Source of the DNA: Daldinia sp. FL1419
Lineage: Eukaryota > Ascomycota > Sordariomycetes > Xylariales > Hypoxylaceae
Assembly (NCBI GenBank): GCA_025201765.1
Contig: MU623445.1
Span: forward strand, 1-64,000
Length of the DNA stretch: 64,000 bases
Reading direction: 5' to 3'
Positions 23,401-34,567 of this stretch are shown in pieces. The position numbers were made by a program, and so were the translations under genes. Below the pieces are notes generated by a model, which did no database searches, had not been told where the DNA came from, and saw only the letters and a list, made by a program, of their open reading frames with translations. The stretch's first letter is position 1, and each line of letters begins with the position of its first letter.

Positions 23401-25657
23401 ACAAGCATTTATTACTCGATCATATCGTACCTGCTCGAAGGGGCTATTGAAGAGAATGTTTTCACGAATAGTTTCATTTTGCAACCAAGGGCTCTGAGAC
23501 GCGTAGGCGATATCATTCGGGCATGAAATTTCGCCGCTCTCGAGGATAGTCTCGCCAAGAATCGACATGAGGAGAGTTGACTTTCCACTTCCACTCGGAC
23601 CCGTTACCACGTTTAGCCCACCCTCGACGAAGTCAATAGAAATGTCTTTCAAGGCGAACGATGCGTTCTTGTTGCGCCTAAAAGTAGCATTGCTGATCCG
23701 AGGCGGGCCGACTGGATGGGAACGTAAGGGTGTAGTGTTGTAAAAGAAACGGTCTAGACGTTTGACGGAAACACTTGCAGCAGTGATGCCTCGTGACATT
23801 TGAGAAGCTTGCGATAAGTTTCGGCGTAGAGTTCGTACCAATGTTATTGCCGTAAAAGCGACGTCTGCTGTTAGGGGTTCTTTGCGTGCCAGTACCTGCA
23901 AGGCGAATATGAGAACTAGAGATAGGTTGGGGATGGCTTCAGTAAGCTGATTAAGGGCGATGTAACTAGCAGTCGATTATCAGCACATCGAAAAGTTGCA
24001 TTCGGAGTGACACGACCTACAGCATATTTAAGGACCATATCTTTTTTTGCTCGCCAAGCCTAATCTCGTTGACTCGATTGATGATAGCATCTTCCCAAGA
24101 GAAATACTTAATCGCTCTAATCGAGGCTAGATACTCTGAAATGGCCGAGATTCTCGAATCTTGTATTCTCTTCATGTCATGTTGGATACTTACCATACTC
24201 CGACCTATCAGAAGCGGAAACGGTGATAGCAACATCATTGCGGCAATACCGACGAGAGCTGACCAGTCTAGCAGCTTATACAGGCCCCAGAGAGATACGA
24301 TTGATCCAACTGACACACCACAGATCACCAGGACTATATCCCGAGCTCTTACGATGGATTCTATATCAGCACTCATGAGGTTTGCCAAGCGTCCTGTCGA
24401 GTTTGCACTCTGCTTAATTGTTTCACCCTTGTCTGTAGCAGCAATTTCGGCGAACACATCGTCGTCTAATTCCATTGAATCCATTGCTTTATGGTACATC
24501 TCCTGCGTCAACGCAGTTCTGACGCGTACAACTAAACGAGTTGATGTGAAGATGTATTGCTGATAGCACACAGAACGTGACAATGGCCCGACAAACAGGA
24601 GTATTAGCCAGACCCAAGGCCTAAATAGAGACTTCTCAGGGTTGGTAAGGAAGCCAAGCAGCTTATACATAGCGAACGGGGCTATGAGTTCGAAAAGGAA
24701 CGCACACGCGACCCAGGCACTCATGGCGGCGATTTCCTTGGGAACAAAGTATACCAGAGTCCAGAGTGTAGACTTGCCTTTCAGACGGGCCTTCCTTATC
24801 CTGGAAAGGAGAAGTTTCGGATCGTCATACCACGGGAGTGTAGGAAGCCTATCTAGAGTTACTTGTTGACGTAGACCCCTAAGCATCAGGGGCGTAAGCC
24901 ATTCGTACGTTACAAAGTACTCTAACCAGCTACATGTTTCTTCGGGAGCAGGGCCATCGATAGGTACGTCCTCGTGGAAATCGAACCTTAACGACGGTGG
25001 TATCCATGCTCTTGGTGTAACAAGAGCTAGCAAAACAGCAGCAGTTAAAGTTGATACACTACATATTACCATTGGACTTAGGTTCTCGGAAAATTCTGTA
25101 TCAACATATGGAAGTAGTTCCTCTACGGCGAGGATGAGTAGAGAACTAGCAAGAATGGCATTGACGTGATGGAGGGCGACATGCCTCCACTCTAAGTCAT
25201 TGATAAGTCGCAAAATACCAAGAATGAAGGCGTATGCCAAGGTGGTAACATCAGCCCATCTGCCCGCATTCTGGGTCGCGGCAACAATGGTGAAAGCCAG
25301 AGCCGCAGCCCGGAAGATTTGGCTGGGTAGCTCAAATGGGAATGATATTCCATAGATATTCCCTTCGGGTTTGGAAATCTTGGAATAGGGGCGGTGAAGT
25401 AGATATCTGGTAATAACAAAGAAGGACGCAATAACGATGGTAAGCTGTAGGTAACCAGCTTTGGCAAAATGTGAAAGGCTGTGAACCCATCGAAGGTCCG
25501 TAGCACTAGAGGGGTTGGGTTATTAGAGCTTTATTCCCTTTGCTTATCCGGAGAAAACGTACCTCTGAATTTCATCTGCATTTGTCAAAGTAACAAGTGA
25601 CTGGGAGCGGAAAGGAACCGCATCCCAACCGTAGCCTCTGAATATGACTTGGTCCAT
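20432..25657 (-). CDS. ABCC-family (MRP-type) full-size ABC transporter
   Basis: Eleven exons on the minus strand: 25657-25563, 25505-24021, 23965-23187, 23131-22802, 22729-22349, 22207-21759, 21690-21637, 21586-21332, 21276-20821, 20750-20596 and 20540-20432. They join in frame to 1515 residues. Order: N-terminal hydrophobic extension (TMD0-like), TMD1, NBD1 (Walker A GPSGSGKST, signature LSGGQKSRVALARAL, Walker B MILLDD), an acidic linker, TMD2 (with GRVVNRFSRDMDSID), NBD2 (Walker A GRTGSGKST, signature FSHGQRQVLSLCRAL, Walker B LMLLDEATAS, H-loop TIAHRLKT). The family pumps conjugates, drugs or metabolites across the plasma or vacuolar membrane using ATP; the substrate cannot be read from sequence. 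An Asn/Gly/Ser-rich insert precedes the NBD2 signature, and FSHGQ replaces LSGGQ. The start chosen is MDQVIF at 25657; an upstream in-frame ATG at 25846 is less likely. Expected gene size and no broken frame suggest a working gene. Confidence 0.93.
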
Positions 25658-27127
25658 GATATTGCATGGCAAAAGGCTCTCAAGCTTCCAGCAACTGAAT
25701 TTGATGAGTCTCGATAAACACTCAGTTAATTGACAAAGACATGGAAGAAGAGTCAACCTGTTATTCGGGTAATTAATACACGTATTCGGTACCTCCCTGG
25801 GATCTAAGTAGATTGCGTGCTCGGCGATAACTACAACCAGGATCAATAGTAGGTAGGATAAGCTCGGAGCCTAGGTAGCTTTCCAACTATAATCGGACCC
25901 CTGCCAAGAAGCGAAAAGATTAATCTTAATTGCCTGATTGCCTGAAGCTATTCTGACCAGCCTACCATTTTTGCGGGCTTTCATGGTATATAACCCAACC
26001 AAGGCCACCTAACGAAGGCTACACCGGTATACCGGCGCCTACGCCTGCCTCAGCTATTCGATACCTACATCCAAGGTGGGTTACAGTTTTTTCACCGACT
26101 GAGTCACTTGTGCAAATCTGGGTAGGGATGGTTTAGAGTGCATATGTATAGTGTAGCATAGTGCAGCATAGTGGAGCGTCAGCCAGACCTCCTCATTGGG
26201 ATATATCATCGTCATCCCTTCTTAGTAGCCGGGGGAACGATAAGGTAAGAAAAAAATATGAGCGACGAAGGCTACACTGGTGAGGTAAGAAAGACGGTAA
26301 TAGTCGGCGGCCGACCTATAATATAACGTAAAGCAGTCAATCGGCTTGCCTCCGAACCAAACAGATTGCCTCATTAGGCACACGGTGACATTCGAGCCTT
26401 TCTGTAAATTTCCGTCAGTTAGGTAGCCTATCGCGTAGCATAACGACTCGGTTGAGAATGCCGTGCATACCTGACAAACTACCTAGGTTTAATCAGGAAT
26501 CGTGATGGTTGTAAGTGATAAACTAGGTTAGTGATAAAGAATGAGCGTCTAAAGATAAAGAAGGATCTAAAACCTTAAGGTTCAATTTGTTGCATTAGTA
26601 CAGTGCGCTTAGCGACCTTATTGCATCTACTACATCAGGTAGGTACCTACATAGGTATGATCAGGTCTCTCTACCAAGGTTGTATTGTGCACTATACAAA
26701 ATGTAGGTACGGATCCGGATCCGTACCTTAGTATCTTCTACGTAAGGTTGGGTTAGGTAATCAGATTAAGGTTTTGCAGGGCTGGGTCATAGGTACATAG
26801 GTACATAGATACGGCGGGGTACGTACCAGCCACGAATAAGGTAAAGCGTGGCGCGGATATCATCGTCTTGGTTCGAGCTTGTCACCTCAACTTTTTTGCC
26901 TTCCAAACATTTTGAACATTTGGCAAAGTAGCAACAAATTAACATATATGTAATACCATACTGAGGAATCGATATTGGATCAACCTGCAACGACGTGAAA
27001 TGTGAACGATATAGTATATCGTTGCTTGTTTCTACTTCTTGAAACTTGCGCTAACGTTTATCCACGACGCTCCCTAACCAAATAATCTCCCATAACCCCC
27101 GACGGCATCGACGCCGACATCGACACT
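25658..27127. promoter_or_regulatory. Divergent promoter region between the ABCC transporter and prp22
   Basis: No gene. The two neighbours are transcribed away from each other, so both promoters lie here. It contains ACCTAGGT (26481) and a 24-bp perfect palindrome (26705-26728) described separately. Confidence 0.5.
26705..26728. promoter_or_regulatory. 24-bp perfect palindrome with inverted CGG/CCG triplets
   Basis: Each half is AGGTACGGATCC followed by its exact reverse complement. Inside it CGG and CCG triplets are inverted at two spacings (CGG-N2-CCG and CGG-N8-CCG), the layout bound by dimeric Zn(II)2Cys6 regulators. Its place between divergent genes makes a regulatory role plausible but unproven. 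Confidence 0.4.
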
Positions 27128-30100
27128 ATGGACGACGATTTCGCCGAGCTCGAGCTTCTATCGCTTGTATCGAAGGTCACCTCCGAGCTTCAGAATCACT
27201 TGGGCATTTCCGAAAAGACACTGGCCGAGTTTATCATTGCTAAGCGATTAGAATGCAGTACTTTCTCCGAGTTCAAGAGCAAATTGGCCGAGTTGGGTGG
27301 CGCAAGCTGGCCGGACAGTTTGTTCGACAGCGTTGATCGTCTGGTCCGAACTATGCACCCCAAGTTCAAGGCCGAAAAGCAGGTAGCGGAAGACCAGCCG
27401 ACTCGGACATTCGAGGAGAAAGAGACACTTTTCAAGGGCCTTAGTATTCCCGACAAGGAAGTTGAGGCCGGGAACGGGGATGATATTGACGATACGTTGG
27501 CGCTCTTAGAAGGACTGGAAGGTAAAGCTAAGGGCGCGCACTCGGAAAGAACAGCGAGGAAACGATCGCGTAGCCCTGAGAGGGAAGACGGTACGGACTC
27601 GGGACATAAGAGAAAAGAGAGATACCGTTCTAGGGATCGAAGGGACCGGAGACACGATGATGATGATGTTTATAAGGATGAATATAGGGAAAGAGGGAGC
27701 CGAAGGGATGAGCGCGATGGACGAAGGTCGCATCGTAACGGAGACAGAGAGAGGAGACGGAAATACGAGGACGAGGACGAGGACGACCGTCGGCTCAAAT
27801 ATGCCCCCGAACCCGAAGTCGACGACTCACCTATATTATACAAAGTATACGATGGGCATGTTACCGGCCTCAAAGATTTCGGCGCATTTGTCAATTTACA
27901 CGGGGTCAAGGGCAAAGTAGACGGAATGGTACATATCTCGAATCTAGTCCAAGGCCAAAGAGTCAATCACCCTTCGGATCTCATATCAAGAGGACAGGAT
28001 GTCAAAGTCAAGGTTATTAAGATTGAACCGAACCGGGTAGGGTTGTCCATGAAGGACGTCGACCAGGAGACGGGTATGGATCTTGCACCTCAAGCTAGAA
28101 TACAATCAGGGGCGAATATGGAGAGTCTTGGTAGTCGGAATGGCGTAGCTCCCCGCAACGAGGATAATTTGGCCGCTCTTTCTAACTATAGCGGTCCACC
28201 TCGGCCGCATAAAAAGAGGATGACCTCGCCCGAACGATGGGAAATTCGACAGCTTATCGCTTCTGGTGTGGCTAAAGCCTCGGATTATCCCGACTTGGAA
28301 GAGGATTATAATGCAACTCTAAGAGGAGAAGGCGAAATGGAATTAGAAGAGGAAGTCGATATCGAAGTGAGAGAAGAGGAACCCCCGTTCCTTACTGGGC
28401 AAACGAAACAATCACTCGAATTATCGCCGATCAGAGTAGTAAAAGCTCCGGATGGATCGCTAAACCGTGCGGCAATGTCCGGCACGGCCTTGGCGAAAGA
28501 ACGGAAGGAACTACGACAACAAGAAGCGGAAGCAGCGCAGGATGACTCAAAGGTGGATCTTGCATCTCAATGGCAAGACCCAATGGCAAATCCCGATAAT
28601 AGAAAGTTTGCTAGCGATTTACGAGCTACAAAATCAACCGCACCAAAACCTGATGTTGTACCGGAATGGAAGAAAGCCGTCGCACCTAAAGATCAATCTT
28701 TTGGTAAACGAACAACCATGTCTATCAAGCAGCAGAGAGAAAGCCTTCCGGTATTCGCCTTCCGAAGTCAACTTATCAAGGCCGTACAAGAAAACCAAAT
28801 TCTAATTGTTGTAGGCGAAACTGGATCCGGCAAAACTACTCAACTTACTCAGTACCTTGCTGAGGCCGGTTTCACCAATAATGGTATGATAGGTTGCACC
28901 CAACCGCGTCGAGTCGCAGCTATGTCTGTGGCGAAGCGTGTCGCGGAGGAAGTTGGTTGTCAATTGGGTCAGGAGGTTGGTTATACTATTCGTTTTGAGG
29001 ACTGCACGAGTCCCGCGACCAAAATCAAGTACATGACGGATGGTATGCTGGAACGTGAGATCCTGCTAGATCCTGATCTTAAAAGATATTCCGTCATTAT
29101 GTTGGATGAAGCTCACGAGCGAACCATCGCGACTGATGTTCTTTTCGCACTTCTCAAGAAGACCGTAAAACGTCGAAGCGACTTGAAGATTATTGTCACA
29201 TCAGCTACTCTAGACGCTGATAAATTCTCGGCCTACTTCAACGAATGCCCTATTTTCACCATTCCTGGTCGAACGTTCCCCGTCGAGATCTTATATAGCA
29301 GGGAGCCCGAGTCCGATTACCTCGACGCGGCTCTGGTGACGGTTATGCAAATTCACCTTACGGAACCTCCCGGAGATATATTGGTCTTCCTTACGGGCTC
29401 GGAGGAAATCGACACCGCGGCGGAAATTCTGTACGAACGGATGAAGGCTCTTGGCCCGGGAGTTCCCGAATTAATCATTCTTCCAGTATATTCAGCACTT
29501 CCCAGTGAGATGCAGAGCAGGATTTTTGACCCCGCACCTCCTGGCAGCAGGAAAGTTGTGATAGCCACCAATATCGCCGAGACTTCTATCACAATCGATC
29601 ACATCTACTACGTTGTCGACCCTGGTTTCGTCAAGCAAAACGCCTACGACCCGAAGCTAGGCATGGATTCCTTAGTTGTCACTCCTATCTCGCAAGCCCA
29701 GGCTAACCAACGTGCTGGTCGTGCTGGACGAACCGGCCCTGGTAAATGCTTTAGATTGTACACTGAGGCTGCCTATCAGTCCGAAATGCTCCCGACCACC
29801 ATTCCGGAGATCCAACGCCAGAATTTAGCGAATACAATTCTTATGCTCAAGGCCATGGGTATCAACGATCTTCTTCACTTCGACTTCATGGATCCGCCAC
29901 CTACGAATACCATGTTAACTGCCCTGGAAGAATTATACGCTTTGTCGGCGTTGGATGATGAAGGTCTTCTAACCCGACTTGGTCGTAAGATGGCTGACTT
30001 CCCCATGGAACCTGCCTTAGCTAAAGTTATGATTGCTGCGGTTGATATGGGCTGTTCCGACGAAATGCTCAGCATCGTCGCGATGTTAAACCACAATGTG

Positions 30101-30742
30101 TTTTACCGACCGAAAGAGAAGCAAGCCCAAGCTGACCAAAAGAAGGCCAAATTCCATGACCCATCCGGTGATCATCTAACCCTTCTCAATGTATACAACG
30201 CGTGGAAGCACAGCGGCTATTCGGCCCCATGGTGCTTTGAGAATTTTATCCAAGCACGTTCAATGAGGCGCGCGAAGGATATCCGCGAGCAGATAGCGAA
30301 AATTATGCAGCGCTACCGACATCCCATCGCTTCCTGTGGTCGGGATACCCAGAAGGTTAGACAAGCTCTGTGCTCGGGTTTCTTCCGTAACTCAGCAAGG
30401 AAAGACCCGCAGGAAGGCTACAAGACTTTAGTCGAGGGTACACCAGTTTACCTACATCCGAGCTCAGCGCTATTCGGAAAACAGGCTGAGTGGGTGATAT
30501 ATCACACGCTGGTTCTCACCACCAAAGAGTACATGCACTACACCACTAGCATCGAGCCGAAATGGCTTGTCCAAGCCGCGCCTACATTTTTCAAGGTTGC
30601 GCCGACGGACAAACTCAGTAAGCGAAAGAAAGCCGAAAGGATCCAGCCGCTGTATAACAAATATGCAGCAGAAGACGACTGGAGACTCAGCGCCCAACGC
30701 AAGGTTGGGCGATCTGGTGGAGGAGGTGGTACCTGGGGTTAA
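27128..30742 (+). CDS. prp22: DEAH-box splicing RNA helicase Prp22 (DHX8 orthologue)
   Basis: Intronless gene for 1204 residues. Order: an N-terminal helical region; an Arg/Asp/Ser-rich segment (about 140-225); an S1 RNA-binding domain (about 236-310, with DFGAFVNLHGVKGKVDGMVH); the helicase core with Walker A GETGSGKTTQ (about 563), DEAH (about 660), SAT (about 690) and QRAGRAGRTGPGKC (about 861); then the C-terminal helicase-associated and OB-fold parts. The S1 domain in front of a DEAH core is diagnostic of Prp22 rather than Prp2, Prp16 or Prp43. The enzyme uses ATP to release mature mRNA from the spliceosome and proofreads the second splicing step in the nucleus. The start is the first ATG of the frame, closely preceded by a typical pyrimidine- and CA-rich leader. 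The Gly-rich end (SGGGGGTWG) reaches the stop without a break. Confidence 0.97.
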   Translation: MDDDFAELELLSLVSKVTSELQNHLGISEKTLAEFIIAKRLECSTFSEFKSKLAELGGASWPDSLFDSVDRLVRTMHPKFKAEKQVAEDQPTRTFEEKETLFKGLSIPDKEVEAGNGDDIDDTLALLEGLEGKAKGAHSERTARKRSRSPEREDGTDSGHKRKERYRSRDRRDRRHDDDDVYKDEYRERGSRRDERDGRRSHRNGDRERRRKYEDEDEDDRRLKYAPEPEVDDSPILYKVYDGHVTGLKDFGAFVNLHGVKGKVDGMVHISNLVQGQRVNHPSDLISRGQDVKVKVIKIEPNRVGLSMKDVDQETGMDLAPQARIQSGANMESLGSRNGVAPRNEDNLAALSNYSGPPRPHKKRMTSPERWEIRQLIASGVAKASDYPDLEEDYNATLRGEGEMELEEEVDIEVREEEPPFLTGQTKQSLELSPIRVVKAPDGSLNRAAMSGTALAKERKELRQQEAEAAQDDSKVDLASQWQDPMANPDNRKFASDLRATKSTAPKPDVVPEWKKAVAPKDQSFGKRTTMSIKQQRESLPVFAFRSQLIKAVQENQILIVVGETGSGKTTQLTQYLAEAGFTNNGMIGCTQPRRVAAMSVAKRVAEEVGCQLGQEVGYTIRFEDCTSPATKIKYMTDGMLEREILLDPDLKRYSVIMLDEAHERTIATDVLFALLKKTVKRRSDLKIIVTSATLDADKFSAYFNECPIFTIPGRTFPVEILYSREPESDYLDAALVTVMQIHLTEPPGDILVFLTGSEEIDTAAEILYERMKALGPGVPELIILPVYSALPSEMQSRIFDPAPPGSRKVVIATNIAETSITIDHIYYVVDPGFVKQNAYDPKLGMDSLVVTPISQAQANQRAGRAGRTGPGKCFRLYTEAAYQSEMLPTTIPEIQRQNLANTILMLKAMGINDLLHFDFMDPPPTNTMLTALEELYALSALDDEGLLTRLGRKMADFPMEPALAKVMIAAVDMGCSDEMLSIVAMLNHNVFYRPKEKQAQADQKKAKFHDPSGDHLTLLNVYNAWKHSGYSAPWCFENFIQARSMRRAKDIREQIAKIMQRYRHPIASCGRDTQKVRQALCSGFFRNSARKDPQEGYKTLVEGTPVYLHPSSALFGKQAEWVIYHTLVLTTKEYMHYTTSIEPKWLVQAAPTFFKVAPTDKLSKRKKAERIQPLYNKYAAEDDWRLSAQRKVGRSGGGGGTWG

Positions 30743-33700
30743 AAACAGCGGCGTTTTGTGCACAGCTGCTCTTTTACTGAAGGTGATGCAAGGCGATATC
30801 AGAGAGGGGACCAACAGCGTTACCCCCTTATTTCCTCTTGCTAGCGGCTCTAGAAAAAGTTGATATTTAGCACATGGGAGTTTGGTGTATTCCGTACCGC
30901 GCGTTCTTCATCGCGCCTAGGCAGCGTTAAGTAATATAAATTCTAAAATTAGGTACCTAACTCGGGCGTTTTTGTTCCACAGACTACCTCTCTGCGGTGT
31001 TTCCATCCGCAAGCACAAACCCGGCTCCTGTCTTTTAAAATCACCGTTTCTATTAATAACCTTAGCTATCCAATTCCTAATTTCCTGATGCTGCTCGGAT
31101 GTTGGGGGATCCTACGGACGCCTTTGCGTGGTACAGAACACGTAGGGCTCAGGAGAGGCTGACGTATACGTCCGAAACATGATCATTAAGAACCGGCGGT
31201 GTGATGAATCGAATTGGTTTGTTTACCTACGCGGTCCCGGTTTTGCGTGGTTGGCAGTTGTTGTCACTGTGCTTCTTGGCTGGGTTAGATTAGGAGGTAC
31301 ACATTAGTAGTGTAAGATACGAAGCCGAGATATCCGTAGGTAGTTGGCAAGTATCCCGTAGGTAGCTCTTAGGTATATCTATTGCGGCCTATTAGAAACC
31401 AGAGCAAGATGATTAGGTCCGTATGAGGGCATATATGCATGTTATGTCATGTCATGTCATGTCGTCTTTTGGGGTTACACGAGATAGATGTACGCGAGAT
31501 CTTGGGTTGGAGAGGAGGTAAGTTGTTGACGGCGTGCGCCAATCGAGATAGGCCTATACTCCAACTGCAACTCTTCGTCGTGGTCTAGATTGGCTGAGAG
31601 ACACATCGATTGTAGGGATATATTCTCCGCTGACTACGTCGGTACTGGATGATACCCAAGCTCCGGGCCGGATTGGAGGCGGACTACATATAGAAAGGGG
31701 TATAACGCGGGTTTGATATAAATGGCGTCGGTCCGAACTAAGCATAGTTGACGGGAATATGAGTTCAAACACGATCCCATCTGGAATTGATTACTAGGAT
31801 GGAGACTACTATTCTTAATTGTACAGTCTACTCGCAATGCTCTTGAGCGTCTATGGGAATATTGAACTCTAAGCGGAGCAGTTAATAAAAACCCCGAAGA
31901 CACCCGGACAACGGAGTTGAGTGTTTTGAACGGCATACCACTCCTTTTTCATAATCCGGACGTAGTTATCTGATTTGGCATTATTTCCCTATACTCATCT
32001 CTCAGCGAATGCATAAGATGTCCAACTAACCCTAGCTAAGTGCTTGGTATAAAGCTGCCGGGAAACTTGGAATCTTTAAGTGGCTGGTTGTCGATCGACA
32101 TCGCTACCAAAACGCCACTTACATACCCTGGGTCTTAACTCACCTAGGACCCGCGAGGCGTTGGAACGCGTTGCTGTCGTATTTTGCTTTTTTTTTCTTC
32201 CCTTGAGCCTCGTGTTCTCCATAAATAGAGGCCATCTAAGACACCGTTGAGCGACACTGATTCAGCCACTTGCGATGATGGCAATTATTCCGATCAAGAC
32301 AAACTAAGACAGAGTCTAACCTAGCTTACTACACAAGCCATCTCACAGGAGTTACGAGTGTTACGGGATAAATGAGGTATGGCTTTCATGAAAAGACTAA
32401 CTATGACATGGTATTCTCAAGCACGGGCTGCCGGGATAATGCGTCCCGTTTCGCCTCACTTCTCACTCCGAGACATTACTGGCATCCGGGACGGTATTTT
32501 CCTTAGGTATATCAAAACTCATCCAGTAAACTCACATGTGATCGTCCTTACGTGCAGTTCGTATAGTAACAGATATTACTTCTTCAGCCAAGGCTCATCC
32601 GCCACCCCAACTCTCAGCAGCAATTAGGGCTCCGGGCCGTCGATATACCGGCGCCGGCGTGCCGGCGCGAAGGATGACTGATAGTCGCAAGAAGTCGTAA
32701 GATACTATAGCAGCATACGAGCCTCTATGCAACAATTTAAAACCGGCCTTACTCTCAAGCTGCACCACCTGCCTCAACGTGCTGCGTGCATACCAGACAT
32801 GCCTAGGAATATAGTATATATTACGCAGTGTCGGCACTTCGACGCCCGTCAATATATATAAATTACCTACCTAGAGTGAGCCCACATGTCGTATCAGACC
32901 CGTGCCCTTGTAAGCTATGGGACACTGGGCAACGAGTCCCCTATTGCATATACCCAACCTGACATATGCATTTCCTCTCGTGATGTGCGCAAGGTAAAAG
33001 AAGGGTGCTGAAAAGACGGATAATCTCACAGTTCTAGGTTAGCGTTCCATCGTGCCAAGACACAATTCAGCAACGCGGCGGCGGCGTTTCATTTAGAGCG
33101 CCTGGTTGACTGCCGAGGCGAGAACATAGTCGACCCTAGCGACGATATCCGTTGTCGCGCGTGGTAGGTATAACGAACACATAGCATGGAGTCGTCGGCC
33201 TTTCTACAATACCAACGTAGTATGGCGTAGCAATCATACCTAGCCCAACTAACCTTCGGCATGCCATATCTACGTATGTGCATACATCATATTGTTGGCG
33301 CACGCAGGGCCATGCAGCATGTATGCAGGCACGGGACTTCGAAATTGTGCATGGGGAGCAGCAAAAAGCAACAGCGACGGCATGGGCGCAGTAGTGTACA
33401 GCGCATCCATAGTACCATACCTGCACCTACATATATATACCACATATATCATATAACCCGGGCAGATACCTACCTACCTAGGTAGCAGTAGTATAATCCC
33501 ACGCACGTAGCGCATGTACCCAAAGCTTGGGTAGCAGTATAGCGAGCGACATTTGGGATCTCCAAAGGACCACAGCGAATAGGGGCGTTGCAAGAGGAGA
33601 AGAGGGGGGAGGGAGGGGAAAGAAGAAGAGAAAGGAGAAAAGTAAAAGGGGTCTTTTGGGGGATTTTAACCAACGCGCTTTCAATACCACCCACCCCTTT

Positions 33701-34561
33701 TTGACATCCCCATCACCAACCCCTAAAAGAACCCAATATTTCCCGAGATACAGGTATAAATCACTGTTGATCGCAACCCTCCTAACTCCGCTGGGAGGGT
33801 CTTGTGGCCCTCTTTTTTTTTTCTTTCTGTTGTTGTTGCGCTCTGCCTTGTCTTTTGCCTTACCTTGCCAACCATACGCACGCACGCACACACACATACC
33901 CAGCCTGCCGCCGCCTTGGCTAGTATGACGTCGATCACTTGTTTACTTTCATCCGGTTCAGCGAACATTTCCCAGAATCGAAGACCGCCGATCCTATTCG
34001 TTCGCCTCCCTACAAGACCCCTCCAACACGGCACGCGGGAACACTGGTTGCGATCGGCCGGGGGACGGGCCAGCCTAAAATCTGCACGTACGTACAACGA
34101 GCCACGCGCGCCGGCGTCGTACAACGCTCCCCCAAGCCCCTTGTATCTTTCGACCCCAACGAGGCAACGACCTGCGCAAAGAGAAAGCCCTCGCCGGGCT
34201 CTCATTGGTAAACTCGCAAAAGATCCTTGGAGAAGTTGGAGAAGGTTATGAAATCTTCACTTGGTTGATTGCGTACGCTGCTATTACTGCTGCTGCTGCT
34301 GCTGCTACTGCTACTACTGCTACTACTATACTAGAAATAGGAAAATATATGAGAATAGAGACACCTCGTTGGATAACTGCGGGTGTACAGCTGACTACTA
34401 CAATAAATAATACTGGCAAATAATAATAATGAATGGTATCTACTAGCACATCTCGTGCCAATTATCCTGAACGCCAATTCGCCTATATCCCCCATCCCAC
34501 GAAAGCGGTGTGATTCGAGCTGTGCTTGAGCTTGAGCTTGAGCTTGAGCTTAAGCTTAAGC
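30743..34561. other. Spacer between prp22 and the GH76 gene (convergent 3' ends)
   Basis: No supportable gene in 3.8 kb. Small repeats include a GTCAT tandem (about 31445-31462) and a (GCT/ACT)n trinucleotide run (about 34287-34330). About 33500-34210 is GC-rich and yields long overlapping frames on both strands, which is a composition effect. ACCTAGGT occurs at 33476. Confidence 0.45.
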
Positions 34562-34567
34562 TTAAGC
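34524..34567. repeat. Hexanucleotide tandem repeat containing the GH76 stop codon
   Basis: On the plus strand there are four GCTTGA units followed by three GCTTAA units. Read in the GH76 frame on the minus strand this is three (GCT TAA) units, the first of which gives the stop, followed by four (GCT CAA) units. The two unit types differ by one CpA to TpA change. Confidence 0.9.

Noticed and set aside
33478..34251. Cluster of overlapping 130-160-codon frames on both strands
   Set aside because: The segment is GC-rich and low in stop codons; all frames are equally open and none has a recognisable motif.
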